A stretch of 64,000 bases of DNA from Enterovibrio calviensis DSM 14347 (lineage in GTDB: Bacteria; Pseudomonadota; Gammaproteobacteria; Enterobacterales; Vibrionaceae): contig NZ_KK211218.1 in the NCBI RefSeq assembly GCF_000621165.1, positions 1 to 64,000 on the forward strand, read 5' to 3'. Positions 17,645 through 27,433 of the stretch are shown here, piece after piece; position 1 is the stretch's first letter, and the number at the start of each line of letters is the position of its first letter. The notes beneath the pieces were generated by a model. It made no database searches. It had not been told where the DNA came from and worked only from the letters and a program-made list of their open reading frames with translations. The position numbers and the translations under genes are program-made.

Positions 17645-18058
17645 ATGAATATGCTTCAACCACATATTACGTTTCATGGTGTTTGCAGAGACGCCTTACT
17701 TTTCTATCAAACTGCTCTAGGTGGCAAAGTAAACACGGTGACCACTTTCAATGATTCGCCGGTTGAGTTTCCTTCCCACATTCTCGATCGAGTCATGCAT
17801 GCCGAGTTTGTTTCTCCAGAAGTGCGTTTTCTAGCGTCTGACGGGTTGGATGATTCATTGGCCCAAGGCTCTGGAGATGTGGCTTTTCATGTTTCGTTCA
17901 GTGAAGAACGCCGACAAAGTGAAGTGTTTATGGCACTGTCGGATAGAGGGCAAGTTATTATGCCGCTGGATTATACGTTTTGGGGGGTGAAGTTCGGTAT
18001 TGTCACTGACCAATTTGGTATTCGATGGATGTTAAGTTGTTCCGAACAGGAAGGTTAA
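17645..18058 (+). CDS. PhnB/YjdN-like VOC-family protein
   Basis: A 137-residue protein of the PhnB-like branch of the VOC superfamily: MLQPHITFHGVCRDALLFYQ at the start, the LGGKVNT step, and a C-terminal FGIVTDQFGIRWMLSC. Such proteins are often annotated as glyoxalase-like or 3-demethylubiquinone methyltransferase-like, but activity is not known. ATG follows GGTGAGGAG. It is a single gene, closed by a terminator shared with aqpZ. Confidence 0.85.
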   Translation: MNMLQPHITFHGVCRDALLFYQTALGGKVNTVTTFNDSPVEFPSHILDRVMHAEFVSPEVRFLASDGLDDSLAQGSGDVAFHVSFSEERRQSEVFMALSDRGQVIMPLDYTFWGVKFGIVTDQFGIRWMLSCSEQEG

Positions 18059-18135
18059 AGGCACATTTGCATTCGATCACGCTTCTATCGTGTGTCGATT
18101 AAACTCGATCAAACACCAATCAAATTCTCATAAAA

Positions 18136-18169
18136 AGAAAGCCCCAGCCAATGAAGCTGGGGCTTTTTA
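18136..18169. terminator. Bidirectional terminator between PhnB-like gene and aqpZ
   Basis: AAAGCCCCAGC - 7-base loop - GCTGGGGCTTT with A- and T-runs on both sides. Confidence 0.92.
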
Positions 18170-18221
18170 TTTCGGAACAACAGTGACGTTTTGAACGCCA
18201 AAAGTTCCTGCGCTGTGAGGT

Positions 18222-18914
18222 TTAGTCTTCGTTAGGGCTTAGCCAGCGGTATGTCACACCAGCAATAAAGGCGCCGATCAAAGGAGCGACCCAGAACATC
18301 CAAAGTTGCTCAATCGCCCAATCCCCAACTATTAATGCAGGCCCTGTACTTCTTGCTGGGTTAACTGAGGTATTGGTAATTGGGATACTGATCAAGTGAA
18401 TCAGAGTGAGAGACAGACCGATTGCGAGCCCTGCAAAACCTGGGCTGGCAAGTTTATGGGTTGCCCCCATGATGACAATCAAGAACATGAAGGTCATGAC
18501 GACTTCGGTGAGGAAACCTGACAGCATGTCATAGCCACCCGGAGAGTGCTCGCCATAGCCGTTAGACGCTAAGCCGCCGGCAAGGTCAAATCCAGGTTGT
18601 CCGCTGGCAATGATGTAGACAGTGAAAGCACCGAGTATGGCTCCTAAAACTTGAGCAACAATATAGGGGAGGAGATCACTCGTAGGGAAACGGCCACCTG
18701 CCCATAAACCGACTGAGACAGCAGGGTTTAAATGACAGCCTGAAATGTGGCCAATGGCGTAAGCCATGGTGACGACAGTGAGACCAAACGCAAGAGCAAC
18801 ACCTAAGAAGCCAATGCCAAGCTCGGGGAATGCAGCGGCAAATACGGCGCTACCACACCCACCGAGTACGAGCCAGAATGTGCCGATGAACTCAGCCGTA
18901 AGTTTTTTCAACAT
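18222..18914 (-). CDS. aqpZ: Aquaporin Z
   Basis: A 230-residue six-helix water channel. Both NPA loops are present (HLNPAVSVG at about 61-69 and SVNPARSTG at about 183-191). The aromatic/arginine filter positions read F43, H173, T182 and R188, as in water-selective AqpZ rather than glycerol facilitators. AAGGT lies just upstream of the ATG. The upstream gap to 19210 (296 bases) holds its promoter region, but I could not fix a -35/-10 pair. Confidence 0.96.
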   Translation of the reverse strand: MLKKLTAEFIGTFWLVLGGCGSAVFAAAFPELGIGFLGVALAFGLTVVTMAYAIGHISGCHLNPAVSVGLWAGGRFPTSDLLPYIVAQVLGAILGAFTVYIIASGQPGFDLAGGLASNGYGEHSPGGYDMLSGFLTEVVMTFMFLIVIMGATHKLASPGFAGLAIGLSLTLIHLISIPITNTSVNPARSTGPALIVGDWAIEQLWMFWVAPLIGAFIAGVTYRWLSPNED

Positions 18915-19210
18915 ATTATAACCTTCTATTACAAAAAGTTTTGGAGAGAGGGAATACCTTACTCAGAAAGTCTAGTAGAGCTTTCACCCGCCTAGGTAAA
19001 TAAATCTAGCGAACTATACTGAGTGATTGATGAATACTGTTCTTTCGTATGGGCGCGCCAACAAATGGTAGTAATGACTTACCACAGGCTTTATGTGTCA
19101 CAACTGAGTGTGGCTATCGGAGAGAGGTAGCCGCTTGATCCATTCATCGCTGTCCAGACGTATATGTGTTAACGTTGAAAAATCATAGAGTTGGCTAACG
19201 AGGCTATAAA

Positions 19211-19366
19211 ATGATTAAAATTGCGGTGATTGTTGGACTGATCATTGTCGGTTTATTGGCTGCCAAATTTCTTGATGAAAACGCACAGAAGAAAGTATTG
19301 ATTGGCCTGTGTGTGCTCGCGGCGCTTGCGTCCTTGGGACTGGTGATTTCTGAATTGATGCGATAG
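19211..19366 (+). CDS. 51-residue two-helix membrane microprotein
   Basis: A short ORF: ATG after CGAGG with a 7-base spacer, then residues MIKIAVIVGLIIVGLLAAKF, a charged turn LDENAQKK, and a second hydrophobic segment VLIGLCVLAALASLGLVI ending ELMR. A good ribosome-binding site, two clean helices with a charged loop, and a terminator 20 bases past the stop support a real gene. I do not recognise a family. It lies convergent to ygiQ. Confidence 0.7.
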   Translation: MIKIAVIVGLIIVGLLAAKFLDENAQKKVLIGLCVLAALASLGLVISELMR

Positions 19367-19385
19367 AAAATGTATATGACGAACT

Positions 19386-19414
19386 AAAAAGCGAACCTAA
19401 TGGTTCGCTTTTTT
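19386..19414. terminator. Bidirectional terminator between microprotein gene and ygiQ
   Basis: AAAAAGCGAACC - TAAT - GGTTCGC followed by six T; the opposite strand also ends in a T-run. Confidence 0.92.
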
Positions 19415-19428
19415 GGTTTTGGATTCAG

Positions 19429-21801
19429 TTATCGAGCCGCTGGGCGATTTCGATTTCCTGACGGGCGATTCTTATTCGCTCCAGGCTTAGAACCTGATGG
19501 CCTAGACGTATTAGGCTTACCACCTGTTGGCTTCGTACCTAGTGGCTTAGCACCTTGCGATCTTGAACCTGGTTTCGAAGCAGGTTTAGAACCGCTAGCG
19601 CCTAAAGGTTTTGGCTTGCCAGTTGCAGGTCGTTTCTGACCATTTGCAGCCGATTGCCCTTTTGCCCCTCTCCCTTGGCCCTGAGGTTTACGGATGTCAG
19701 GTTGATTAGGGTGCTTAGTGGCAAAACTTTTCTTGCCTGAGCGGTTTGAATTACGACGCATCAAAGCTGCCATTTCCGCATCGCTACCTTCACGCGGGAT
19801 CAAGCAATCTGCGCGGTCACCAATCAGGTGACGCTTACCCATGCTGATCAAGGCTTCACGAATCATCGGCCAGTTGGCCGGATCGTGATAGCGTAATAGC
19901 GCTTTGTGTAAGCGACGTTGTAATTCCCCTTTAGCGACAAACAGTTCTTCACGCTTCTTGTACTTCACGCGTTTCAGTGGGTTCGTCTCAGAGTGGTACA
20001 TCGACGTGGCGTTACACATTGGCGATGGGTAGAAGTTCTGTACCTGATCACATTGGAAGTCGTTCTCTTTAAGCCACAACGCCAAGTTCAACATGTCATC
20101 GTCAGTACAGCCTGGGTGGGCTGCAATGAAGTAAGGGATCAAATACTGTTTCTTGCCAGCTTCCTTCGAATATTTTTCGAAGAGCTCTTTGAATCGGTCA
20201 TACGTGCCCATGCCCGGTTTCATCATCAGATCCAGCGTACCTTTCTCGGTATGCTCTGGTGCAATCTTCAGATAGCCGCCAACATGGTGAGTCACCAATT
20301 CTTTGACATATTCAGGCGATTCAATCGCAAGGTCATAGCGAACACCGGATGCGATAACGACTTTCTTCACGCCCGGCAATTCGCGAGCTGAACGGTATAG
20401 GTCGACCGTGTGCTTATGGTCTGTGTTTAGCTTTTCACAGATTTTCGGGAACACACAAGATGGGCGACGACAGTTCTTCTCAGCACGTGGGTCTGAACAA
20501 CCAAGGCGATACATGTTTGCCGTTGGGCCGCCGAGATCTGAAATCACGCCAGTGAATCCAGGTACCTTTTCACGAATGTCTTCAATCTCGTTCAGGATTG
20601 ATTCCTTAGAACGGTTTTGAATGATGCGTCCTTCGTGTTCGGTAATCGAACAGAATGAACAACCACCAAAACAGCCACGCATGATGTTGACCGAGGTCTT
20701 GATCATTTCATACGCAGGGATTTTTGCATCGCCGTATTTCGGGTGAGGCACTCGTGCGAATGGCAGACCAAACACGTAATCCATTTCTTCTGTTGTCAGA
20801 GGAATGGGTGGGGTGTTCACCCAAAGCTCGCGTTCGCCATGTTTTTGTACAAGTGCGCGAGCAGAGTAAGGGTTGGCTTCCAAGTGCATCACGCGGCTTG
20901 CGTGTGCATATAACACTTTGTCGTTGACCAGTTTCTCGAAAGAAGGCAAGCGAACATAGCTATTTTCAGCATCATGACGTGGTGGGCGAACCATGATAGG
21001 TTTCGCTTCGTTGTCTTTTTTGCCTTCGGTCTCACAAGCCGTTTCCGTGGCATACGGATTAGGCATGACCATGGATTTACCCGGTTTGTCGATGCGAGAG
21101 CTATCAACTTCGGTCATGTCCTCTGGCGCATTTTTCAACATCACGGCTGTGCCAGCAATGCGGTTCATGGTTGCAACACTTTCGCCTTTAGAAAAGCGAT
21201 GGGCAACTTCAACCAAAGCACGTTCAGCATTACCAAACAGAAGAATGTCGGCTTTCGCGTCGCACAGCACAGAGCGACGTACTTTGTCTGACCAATAGTC
21301 ATAGTGCGACAAGCGGCGAAGGCTGGCTTCAATACCACCCAGCACAATCGGTGTTTCTTTATAAGCTTCTTTACAGCGTTGAGTATAAATCAACACTGCA
21401 CGGTCAGGACGCATTCCACCTTTGTTATCAGGCGTGTAAGCATCGTCATGACGAATTTTTTTGTCTGCGGTATAGCGGTTGATCATGGAGTCCATGTTAC
21501 CCGCAGTAATACCGAAGAAGAGGTTTGGCTGACCCAGCGCCATAAACGCTTTTTTGTCCTGCCAGTCTGGCTGCGCAATGATCCCAACGCGGAAACCTTG
21601 AGCTTCTAATGTACGACCAATAACGGCCATACCAAAGCTAGGGTGATCGACATAGGCATCGCCTGTAACAATAATAATGTCACAGCTGTCCCAACCGAGC
21701 TGATCCATTTCTTCCCTACTTGTTGGTAGGAAAGGAGAAGTGTCATAACACTCAGCCCAATATTTAGGGTATTCGAAGATGGGAGTGACGGAATTGCGCA
21801 T
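19429..21801 (-). CDS. ygiQ: YgiQ-family radical SAM protein
   Basis: A 790-residue protein. The N-terminal region has [20 protein letters not shown], the radical SAM cluster motif is CFGGCSFC (about 383-390), followed by [11 protein letters not shown] and a conserved C-terminal domain with [14 protein letters not shown] and [11 protein letters not shown]. The reaction is unknown. The final 90 or so residues are a low-complexity basic tail rich in Gly, Lys, Pro and Ser with repeated KPxG units, longer than in E. coli YgiQ; it looks disordered and could bind nucleic acid. AGAGG precedes ATG with good spacing. Confidence 0.95.
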   Translation of the reverse strand: MRNSVTPIFEYPKYWAECYDTSPFLPTSREEMDQLGWDSCDIIIVTGDAYVDHPSFGMAVIGRTLEAQGFRVGIIAQPDWQDKKAFMALGQPNLFFGITAGNMDSMINRYTADKKIRHDDAYTPDNKGGMRPDRAVLIYTQRCKEAYKETPIVLGGIEASLRRLSHYDYWSDKVRRSVLCDAKADILLFGNAERALVEVAHRFSKGESVATMNRIAGTAVMLKNAPEDMTEVDSSRIDKPGKSMVMPNPYATETACETEGKKDNEAKPIMVRPPRHDAENSYVRLPSFEKLVNDKVLYAHASRVMHLEANPYSARALVQKHGERELWVNTPPIPLTTEEMDYVFGLPFARVPHPKYGDAKIPAYEMIKTSVNIMRGCFGGCSFCSITEHEGRIIQNRSKESILNEIEDIREKVPGFTGVISDLGGPTANMYRLGCSDPRAEKNCRRPSCVFPKICEKLNTDHKHTVDLYRSARELPGVKKVVIASGVRYDLAIESPEYVKELVTHHVGGYLKIAPEHTEKGTLDLMMKPGMGTYDRFKELFEKYSKEAGKKQYLIPYFIAAHPGCTDDDMLNLALWLKENDFQCDQVQNFYPSPMCNATSMYHSETNPLKRVKYKKREELFVAKGELQRRLHKALLRYHDPANWPMIREALISMGKRHLIGDRADCLIPREGSDAEMAALMRRNSNRSGKKSFATKHPNQPDIRKPQGQGRGAKGQSAANGQKRPATGKPKPLGASGSKPASKPGSRSQGAKPLGTKPTGGKPNTSRPSGSKPGANKNRPSGNRNRPAAR

Positions 21802-21901
21802 TTCTTAACCTCTTTTTCGCAAGGCGGCAATTATAGCGGCTTGTAGAGAGGAGAGCCAGAAGCTTTAAACCCGCAATTTTGCAAGGTTTTTGGTAGGAAT
21901 A

Positions 21902-21926
21902 GGCTGCACTCCCTGAGAATGCAGCC
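21902..21926 (-). terminator. Weak hairpin after DUF2860 gene
   Basis: GGCTGCA and TGCAGCC enclose 11 bases that can fold further (CTC-AGG-GAG). The T-run is poor. Confidence 0.4.
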
Positions 21927-21934
21927 AATTAGTG

Positions 21935-22921
21935 TCAGAATTTGTAGCTTACACCCAGCGAAAATAGGTACTGGCTTGTGTTGTAGAAATCAATATTTGA
22001 GTCGGTGTTGTTGTAGCCTGCCAGCGAAATGAAAGACAAAGATTCCATTCCAAAAATCTCGCCGTATTCATAGGCAAGGAACGCACCGTAGTCTTTATCT
22101 TCTCGTGTGGTGTTGAATACAGGATTCATCGCATCGTAATCACGGACGTGATATTTAGCCGTTAGGACGATCTTGTTGCGACCCGCAAAGCTGAAGTAAG
22201 ACAGTTCTCCACCAATGGATTGGTATGACATTGCGTCGCCATCGGCATCGTGATTGAGGTAAACCACGGCAGGCGCTATACCAAGGCCGCGACCTAGAAA
22301 CTGACGATAACTGGCTTTGGTGTAAAAGGTATCGCCATCACGAGCAAGCTGGTTTTGCTCAGAGAGTGAAAAACTGTTCGCGCCGCTTTGCTCATTGTCG
22401 ATTTCAGTTTGCGCATACGCGAAGTCCAGCGACAGGGGTGAACCGCCGATTCGATTGACTTGCAGGCGATACGCATTGCCAGACTTGTCTGTTTCACTGC
22501 GGGCCGAATCGGTGAGGTAAGGATTCGCCCACACTTCTTCAGAAACAACAGTAGGAAGATAGGCGGCAGTAATTTGCGTGCCTGATGCTAATTCGTGTTT
22601 GTAGCCGATCTCCAGCGCAATGGTACCTACGGCGATATCCTCTCGCGTCGTACCTGCGAAAATCTGATGGTTTAGCCCTTCGCCCCATGTGAACGCCACA
22701 CTGCCTAGGGGGCCAAAAATGCTATCTGTTTCGCTGTTACCACTGCTATTTAGAGGAGAGTTTTTGATGGGGTCACTGCTGGTGGAAAGGTTTGAGTCGG
22801 TGGAAACGACACCCCCAATCAGCGAAATCTCTCCACTGAGACCGCCGCGATCTGCTAGACCAGCGTGAGCAAACATAGGCAGCAACGCTAAGCCTGTTAG
22901 AACATGATGTTTCATTTTCAT
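21935..22921 (-). CDS. DUF2860-family outer-membrane beta-barrel protein
   Basis: A 328-residue protein with a signal peptide (MKMKHHVLTGLALLPMFAHA). Alternating amphipathic strands follow (for example QIFAGTTREDIAVGTIALEI, FSFAGRNKIVLTAKYHVRDY), and it ends in SLGVSYKF, the terminal Phe expected for BAM recognition. This pattern and length match DUF2860, common in Vibrionaceae; function unknown, possibly a porin-like channel. AAGGATATT precedes the ATG. The upstream gap to 23159 shows nothing else I can assign. Confidence 0.8.
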   Translation of the reverse strand: MKMKHHVLTGLALLPMFAHAGLADRGGLSGEISLIGGVVSTDSNLSTSSDPIKNSPLNSSGNSETDSIFGPLGSVAFTWGEGLNHQIFAGTTREDIAVGTIALEIGYKHELASGTQITAAYLPTVVSEEVWANPYLTDSARSETDKSGNAYRLQVNRIGGSPLSLDFAYAQTEIDNEQSGANSFSLSEQNQLARDGDTFYTKASYRQFLGRGLGIAPAVVYLNHDADGDAMSYQSIGGELSYFSFAGRNKIVLTAKYHVRDYDAMNPVFNTTREDKDYGAFLAYEYGEIFGMESLSFISLAGYNNTDSNIDFYNTSQYLFSLGVSYKF

Positions 22922-23159
22922 GGGAGCAATATCCTTTGCTTTGGCGAACGCCTGTTATGTGTTTTTGTGATGAGCAATACATTGAGTATTAGAATCATCT
23001 TATCAAACTCGATGGCAAGAAAAATAGTCATAGAGCCAAGGTAATCATGTTTAATGTCATGATCTGCCCAAGCAAACTGAAACCGAGCATCTGCTGTTTG
23101 CTTAGGCACACATCATTACGGAACGCTTGAACAAAAACGATCACCATTGTTGAGTAAAT

Positions 23160-23726
23160 TTATGGGGTTACTGTGCAGCTTGATTCTAGGCTGACTATTA
23201 ATCCGGCCAACACATCAATTTTTGCATTTGAAAGTTGGCGATAGTCGAAATAGGGACAGATGAGAATCGGCAAGGAGGGGTGTTTGGCGAACTCTTGATC
23301 AAGCCATACGCATTCGTGCGAGATGTTTAGTTGAGCAGCATGAGTTCTTCCCGCAATAATGTGAATACCATTCGTGTGAGGTGCTGAACTTTGGATCTGC
23401 GTTTTAAGATCCTGTGCCCCAAAGTATAAGCGTGTGTTCGAGTCGGCTTGCAGAAGCGCTTTGTCTCTAAATACCTGCCACGTCTGGAAACCTTTGGGTT
23501 TTAGGCGTGAGTGTTCGGGCAGAGCGCAAAGCAGTTTTGCATACACGTTGAACACCTTGCGCCAGCCATTTCCGCCAACTTCTCCAACGGCTTTTATCTC
23601 ACCTACTGAAAGGGGAGTATTGCTTCCTGCATTCGGCATATCGCCCCATATCATGTCTAGTGGCGGTGATTTTTCAACATAGACATGGATTGAAGCGTTG
23701 GGCGATCCTAAAGAAAATGCATGCAC
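23160..23726 (-). CDS. Conserved-looking protein of unknown function, downstream of LysR gene
   Basis: A 188-residue soluble protein that I do not recognise. The start is taken as GTG at 23724-23726, giving M-HAFSLGSPNASIHVYVE, because AGGA lies eight bases upstream and an earlier start would overlap the LysR gene in another frame. No signal peptide, membrane helix or obvious cofactor motif. The middle part (KVFNVYAKLLCALP, KGFQTWQVFRDKALL, ARLYFGAQDL-like) and end (HPSLPILICPYFDYRQLSNA) look like a compact alpha/beta domain. It starts 14 bases after the LysR stop, so it is probably co-transcribed with it. Confidence 0.7.
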   Translation of the reverse strand: MHAFSLGSPNASIHVYVEKSPPLDMIWGDMPNAGSNTPLSVGEIKAVGEVGGNGWRKVFNVYAKLLCALPEHSRLKPKGFQTWQVFRDKALLQADSNTRLYFGAQDLKTQIQSSAPHTNGIHIIAGRTHAAQLNISHECVWLDQEFAKHPSLPILICPYFDYRQLSNAKIDVLAGLIVSLESSCTVTP

Positions 23727-23739
23727 AGCGTTGGTCCTG

Positions 23740-24609
23740 TTATTTGTTTTGTTGTACGAAGTCGATGAATGCGCGGTCAGCCAATGACAAGTAGCCATGT
23801 TTTCGCCATGCCATGGAAATGTCCAAGGTAACGGGCTCTTCAAATGGAATAGCAACGAGACCGGGTTCGTGTTCGGTGACCAGTTCCAGCAAAGCCGTGA
23901 TGGCAAAACCATGACGAACAATATTGAGGATCATGGCAAGCAGGTTGGTTTCAAACGACAGGTTGGGTGTAATTTTATGACTCGTGCATATTTGGTCAAT
24001 GAACTCGCGATGGAAGTAGCCTTTTTTAAACATCACCAATTCTTCGTCAAAAAATGAACGAAAGCTGATAGAACGCTTTGCTGCCAATGGGTGATCGGTG
24101 CTGGTCACCGCCACCATTTGCGAAGTAATTAGATGGGAGGTGTCTAACGCGGCGGGTACATTTTGGCTGTGTATCACACCGATATCTAGCTCCCCGTCGA
24201 GCAGCATTTGTCGTATCGATTGCGTCCCTGCTTCGACCACACTCAGCTTGAGATCAGGGTATTTGGATTTAAAACCCATCAGAATAGACGGAAAAAAATA
24301 GGAACCAAGCATACCCGGCACACCGACTCGCACCTCGCCTTTTTGTAACCCACGTAGCTCCGCCATTTCTGTATTGGCATCTTCCATCATCTGTAAGATT
24401 CGATGGGCGTGGGGCAGCAAAAGCTTACCTTCATGAGTTAGGTGAACTTGGCGTTCGTTGCGGTCAAAGAGATTCAGTCCAATGCTACTTTCGAGCTTTT
24501 TGATCGCAATGCTCAATGCAGGCTGCGCGATGTGCAGCTTTCTTGCTGCGCGAGTGAAGCTCCTTTGTTCCGCGACACACGCGAAATATCGAAGTTGGCG
24601 AACATCCAT
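23740..24609 (-). CDS. LysR-family regulator (YnfL-like position)
   Basis: A 289-residue LysR regulator: N-terminal winged helix (MDVRQLRYFACVAEQRSFTR, AARKLHIAQPALSIAIKKLE) and a C-terminal substrate-binding domain. It is divergent from an MFS transporter over a 138-base gap, the arrangement of E. coli ynfL/ynfM, so control of that transporter and autoregulation are likely. The inducer is unknown. The AT-rich gap contains TATAACTATA-type LysR T-N11-A candidates, not resolvable by eye. Confidence 0.92.
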   Translation of the reverse strand: MDVRQLRYFACVAEQRSFTRAARKLHIAQPALSIAIKKLESSIGLNLFDRNERQVHLTHEGKLLLPHAHRILQMMEDANTEMAELRGLQKGEVRVGVPGMLGSYFFPSILMGFKSKYPDLKLSVVEAGTQSIRQMLLDGELDIGVIHSQNVPAALDTSHLITSQMVAVTSTDHPLAAKRSISFRSFFDEELVMFKKGYFHREFIDQICTSHKITPNLSFETNLLAMILNIVRHGFAITALLELVTEHEPGLVAIPFEEPVTLDISMAWRKHGYLSLADRAFIDFVQQNK

Positions 24610-24747
24610 GTGCAGTAGCCTTTAGGGGGGAGGTTATTTGGGTATAACTATAAACAAACGATCTTACTTCTATATATTTAATATACTTTATATATCATCA
24701 GTAGGTTGCTAATTTCATTGTATGTTGTGAAATCAGTAATGTAGAGA

Positions 24748-25950
24748 ATGATTGAATTACAGACTCCCGCTTATCGCAAAGCCGCTTTTGCCCTTTCATT
24801 TGGTTCATTTCTGGTGTTCTGCAACTTATATCTGTTTCAACCCATGCTCCCCGTTTTCGCCGAGAGTTTTGATGTGACAGCGACCAAAGCCAATTGGTTG
24901 TTGGCGTCTTCGACTCTTGGGCTGTCATTGAGTTTATTGCCTTGGGCTTTGTTGTCAGAAAAAGTCGGTCGACGTCCTGTCATGTTTACGAGCTTGCTCT
25001 TACTCCCTATCGTGGGTTTTGCGTCATGGTACGTCGACGCATTTTGGGGGCTGGTGGCGTTAAGAGGCTTAATGGGTATCGCGCTTGCAGGTTATGCCGC
25101 CGTTGCAGTGGCATATATGGCCGACGAATTTAGTCCCACTGCGCTCGTCGTTGCGGTGGGTGGCTATATTAGTGCTAATTCTTTGGGCGGGATTTTTGGC
25201 CGATTGTTTGGCGGCCTGTTTTCTGACCTATTCGGTTGGCATGGTGCCGTTATGGCTATGGCCGCCGCCACAGCGATAGGTATTAGCTTGGTGTTCTGGC
25301 TACTTCCGCCACAGCGCCGCTTTGTTCCGTCCCCGACCTCTTTTCTTACTCAAACCAAATTGATTGGTCGGCATATTCGCACGCCGATAATTTGGGTCGC
25401 CATGATCATTGGGGGCGTGAACTTTGCGTTGTTCATTAATATCTATTCAGTGACCACTTTCAGATTGCTGGAAGCGCCTTTTAACCTGCCTGTGGGCATC
25501 GCGTCTGCGATTTTCATTTGTTACCTCGCTGGCACTTTGACCTCACGCCTGAGTGGTCGTTGGGCCAATCGATATTCTCCTATCTCGGGCATGACGTTCG
25601 GCACTGTTATTACCTTGATAGGTGTATTACTTGCCAGCATTGAAACCCAAATGACTGTGATTATCGGGCTGCTGGTTGTCAGCGGTGGCGCATTCTTCAC
25701 CCATTCATTGGCGTATGGCTGGGTGAGTCGTCGCGCTGTGAACGGCAAAGCAACGGCCACAGCCTTGTATCTGGTTCACTATTATGTCGGCGGCAGTCTA
25801 GGAGGGTTCTATCTGATTGGCTGTTGGGAATACGGAGGATGGGGCGCAGTGACACTGGGAGCAGTGTCGCTGGCTGCAGTGAACCTCGTTTTGGTGCAGT
25901 TTTTGGGTTCGCTAGAGAAGAAAGCCGTCGCCCATAACGTTTGTACGTGA
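24748..25950 (+). CDS. MFS transporter, YnfM-like
   Basis: A 400-residue permease with 12 membrane segments. The loop between helices 2 and 3 carries the MFS signature as LLSEKVGRRPVM, and the second half repeats a GRWANRYS loop. YnfM-type carriers are drug or arabinose-like efflux proteins, but the substrate is unknown here. It is divergent from the LysR gene and convergent with a diguanylate cyclase gene, with only 14 bases between stops. Confidence 0.9.
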   Translation: MIELQTPAYRKAAFALSFGSFLVFCNLYLFQPMLPVFAESFDVTATKANWLLASSTLGLSLSLLPWALLSEKVGRRPVMFTSLLLLPIVGFASWYVDAFWGLVALRGLMGIALAGYAAVAVAYMADEFSPTALVVAVGGYISANSLGGIFGRLFGGLFSDLFGWHGAVMAMAAATAIGISLVFWLLPPQRRFVPSPTSFLTQTKLIGRHIRTPIIWVAMIIGGVNFALFINIYSVTTFRLLEAPFNLPVGIASAIFICYLAGTLTSRLSGRWANRYSPISGMTFGTVITLIGVLLASIETQMTVIIGLLVVSGGAFFTHSLAYGWVSRRAVNGKATATALYLVHYYVGGSLGGFYLIGCWEYGGWGAVTLGAVSLAAVNLVLVQFLGSLEKKAVAHNVCT

Positions 25951-25964
25951 TGTCGCGTTAGGGC

Positions 25965-27137
25965 TTAGTTTGTTGCTTCAAGCCAAGGGCGCTTGTATTT
26001 CTCTTGCACATGTTCACCACAATTATCAAAGGTTTGGCTGCAATCTCTGCCATTGTTCTTTGCGTGGTACAAAGCAAGGTCCGCCATTTCAAGCAATTGG
26101 TTCATCGTATCTTGTGCTGAAACACTCGTACTAATACCAACCGATGTTGTAACGTGAATAGGCTTAGAAATACCTTGTACTTCAATATTTAAGTTTCTGA
26201 TTCGACACATTATCCGGTCAGCCACAAGTTGCGCATTTTCCGCAGTACACTGAGGTAAGAACAGGATAAATTCTTCGCCACCAAAACGCCCAAAGATATC
26301 AGATTTCCGCAGTGTTTCTTGCACTGACTTGGTAAAGGCTTGTAACACCAGATCACCAGCAAAGTGACCATATCTGTCATTGATGCGTTTGAATTTGTCG
26401 AGATCCATGATCAAAACAGAATAAGGGCGCGCTCTGGTTCGTGTATTTTCAATATCACGCTGCGCTAAGGTGAGCAGCATTCGACGATTGTAGACACCAG
26501 TTAGCGGATCCAATGTCGCATGGCGATAGAGACGAAGCATCATGTGCAATTTTGAGGTTTGTCCCCAAATGACCAGCAACCCGACAACTGTTTGAAGCCA
26601 GTAAATGGCAAATGTATCAAGTGATAACAATGCGCCGCTATGGTAATCGACAAACAACTGTGTGAGGGCGGTAGCTAAAATCAGCGATGACGATTCTCTG
26701 ATGGAAAGCGGAAAAACGGTCAACATGATGACGTGTAGAAACGGCAATAGGGTATAGCAGAAACTAAATGAGTTGACGGTATGGGGGTAACCTAATGTGT
26801 GATTCGCCAGAAGGTAGAAAACATTGAAACTCATCACCATGCTCACTAAGGCGATTCGGCAATCATGAAGGCAGTTGCGCACACTGACAGCGCGAGCGAT
26901 AGAGAGTAATACGACAGCGAGACCCACTCGTAAGATTGCCAATGAGTAATCATCAGGCGCCATCGCAAGGCGATCGACAGGAATCCAAGCAAGGGTTAAT
27001 GCCGCCCATACATAACACAGCGCGATGATACGACTACGTAGGTAAGTCGATCGCGTGGTGTTGAAACTGCTCGCATGGCTCTTCGCGCTCCAAAGTTCAC
27101 GAAGAGAAAGTTGATAATTTCGGTAGGTTAACTCCAT
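25965..27137 (-). CDS. Membrane diguanylate cyclase (GGDEF)
   Basis: A 390-residue protein with about six N-terminal membrane segments (residues 35-195) of no named sensor type that I can fix. A complete GGDEF domain follows: DPLTGVYNRR, DLDKFKRINDRYGH, active-site GGEEF at 286-290, and an inhibitory RxxD site (R277-D280) at the standard spacing. It should make c-di-GMP and be product-inhibited. AAGGAAAC precedes the ATG. A single gene. Confidence 0.94.
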   Translation of the reverse strand: MELTYRNYQLSLRELWSAKSHASSFNTTRSTYLRSRIIALCYVWAALTLAWIPVDRLAMAPDDYSLAILRVGLAVVLLSIARAVSVRNCLHDCRIALVSMVMSFNVFYLLANHTLGYPHTVNSFSFCYTLLPFLHVIMLTVFPLSIRESSSLILATALTQLFVDYHSGALLSLDTFAIYWLQTVVGLLVIWGQTSKLHMMLRLYRHATLDPLTGVYNRRMLLTLAQRDIENTRTRARPYSVLIMDLDKFKRINDRYGHFAGDLVLQAFTKSVQETLRKSDIFGRFGGEEFILFLPQCTAENAQLVADRIMCRIRNLNIEVQGISKPIHVTTSVGISTSVSAQDTMNQLLEMADLALYHAKNNGRDCSQTFDNCGEHVQEKYKRPWLEATN

Positions 27138-27397
27138 GTTTCCTTAGCCTAAAATTATTTGCCATTGCCCATCAGTACGTCGTTACAAAGTCCGACAGAT
27201 CGTTATATATTTTTGAACCGCATTCACAATATTCATTTCTATATTAAAACAGTTACATATCAATGCGAGCGAAAGCAACATAATCATCAATATCTGTGAG
27301 GTTAACTACGTTGTTGTGTGAATGAATCATCGGTTTGCATATGACAAAAATGAATGTTAGACGATGTGTGGAAACCTGCATCTTGAGTGAATTTGGG

Positions 27398-27403
27398 TAT
27401 AAT
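27398..27403 (+). promoter_or_regulatory. Candidate -10 element
   Basis: A perfect TATAAT 31 bases before the ATG at 27434, within TTTGGGTATAATC; the -35 region is poor. The rest of the divergent gap 27138-27433 is AT-rich without other recognisable sites. Confidence 0.4.
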
Positions 27404-27433
27404 CGGTCGCATGTTTCTATTGGGTAATAAAGA

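Noticed and set aside
19400-19639. Gly/Leu/Pro-rich open frame antisense to the ygiQ tail
   Set aside because: It is the reverse reading of the repetitive tail; no ribosome-binding site and it spans the terminator.
22918-23109. 63-residue open frame upstream of the DUF2860 gene
   Set aside because: It overlaps the start of the real gene and has no ribosome-binding site or recognisable composition.
23727-23921. N-terminal extension of the 188-residue unknown protein to an upstream ATG
   Set aside because: It would overlap the end of the LysR gene in another frame, and a GTG with a proper ribosome-binding site lies right after the LysR stop.
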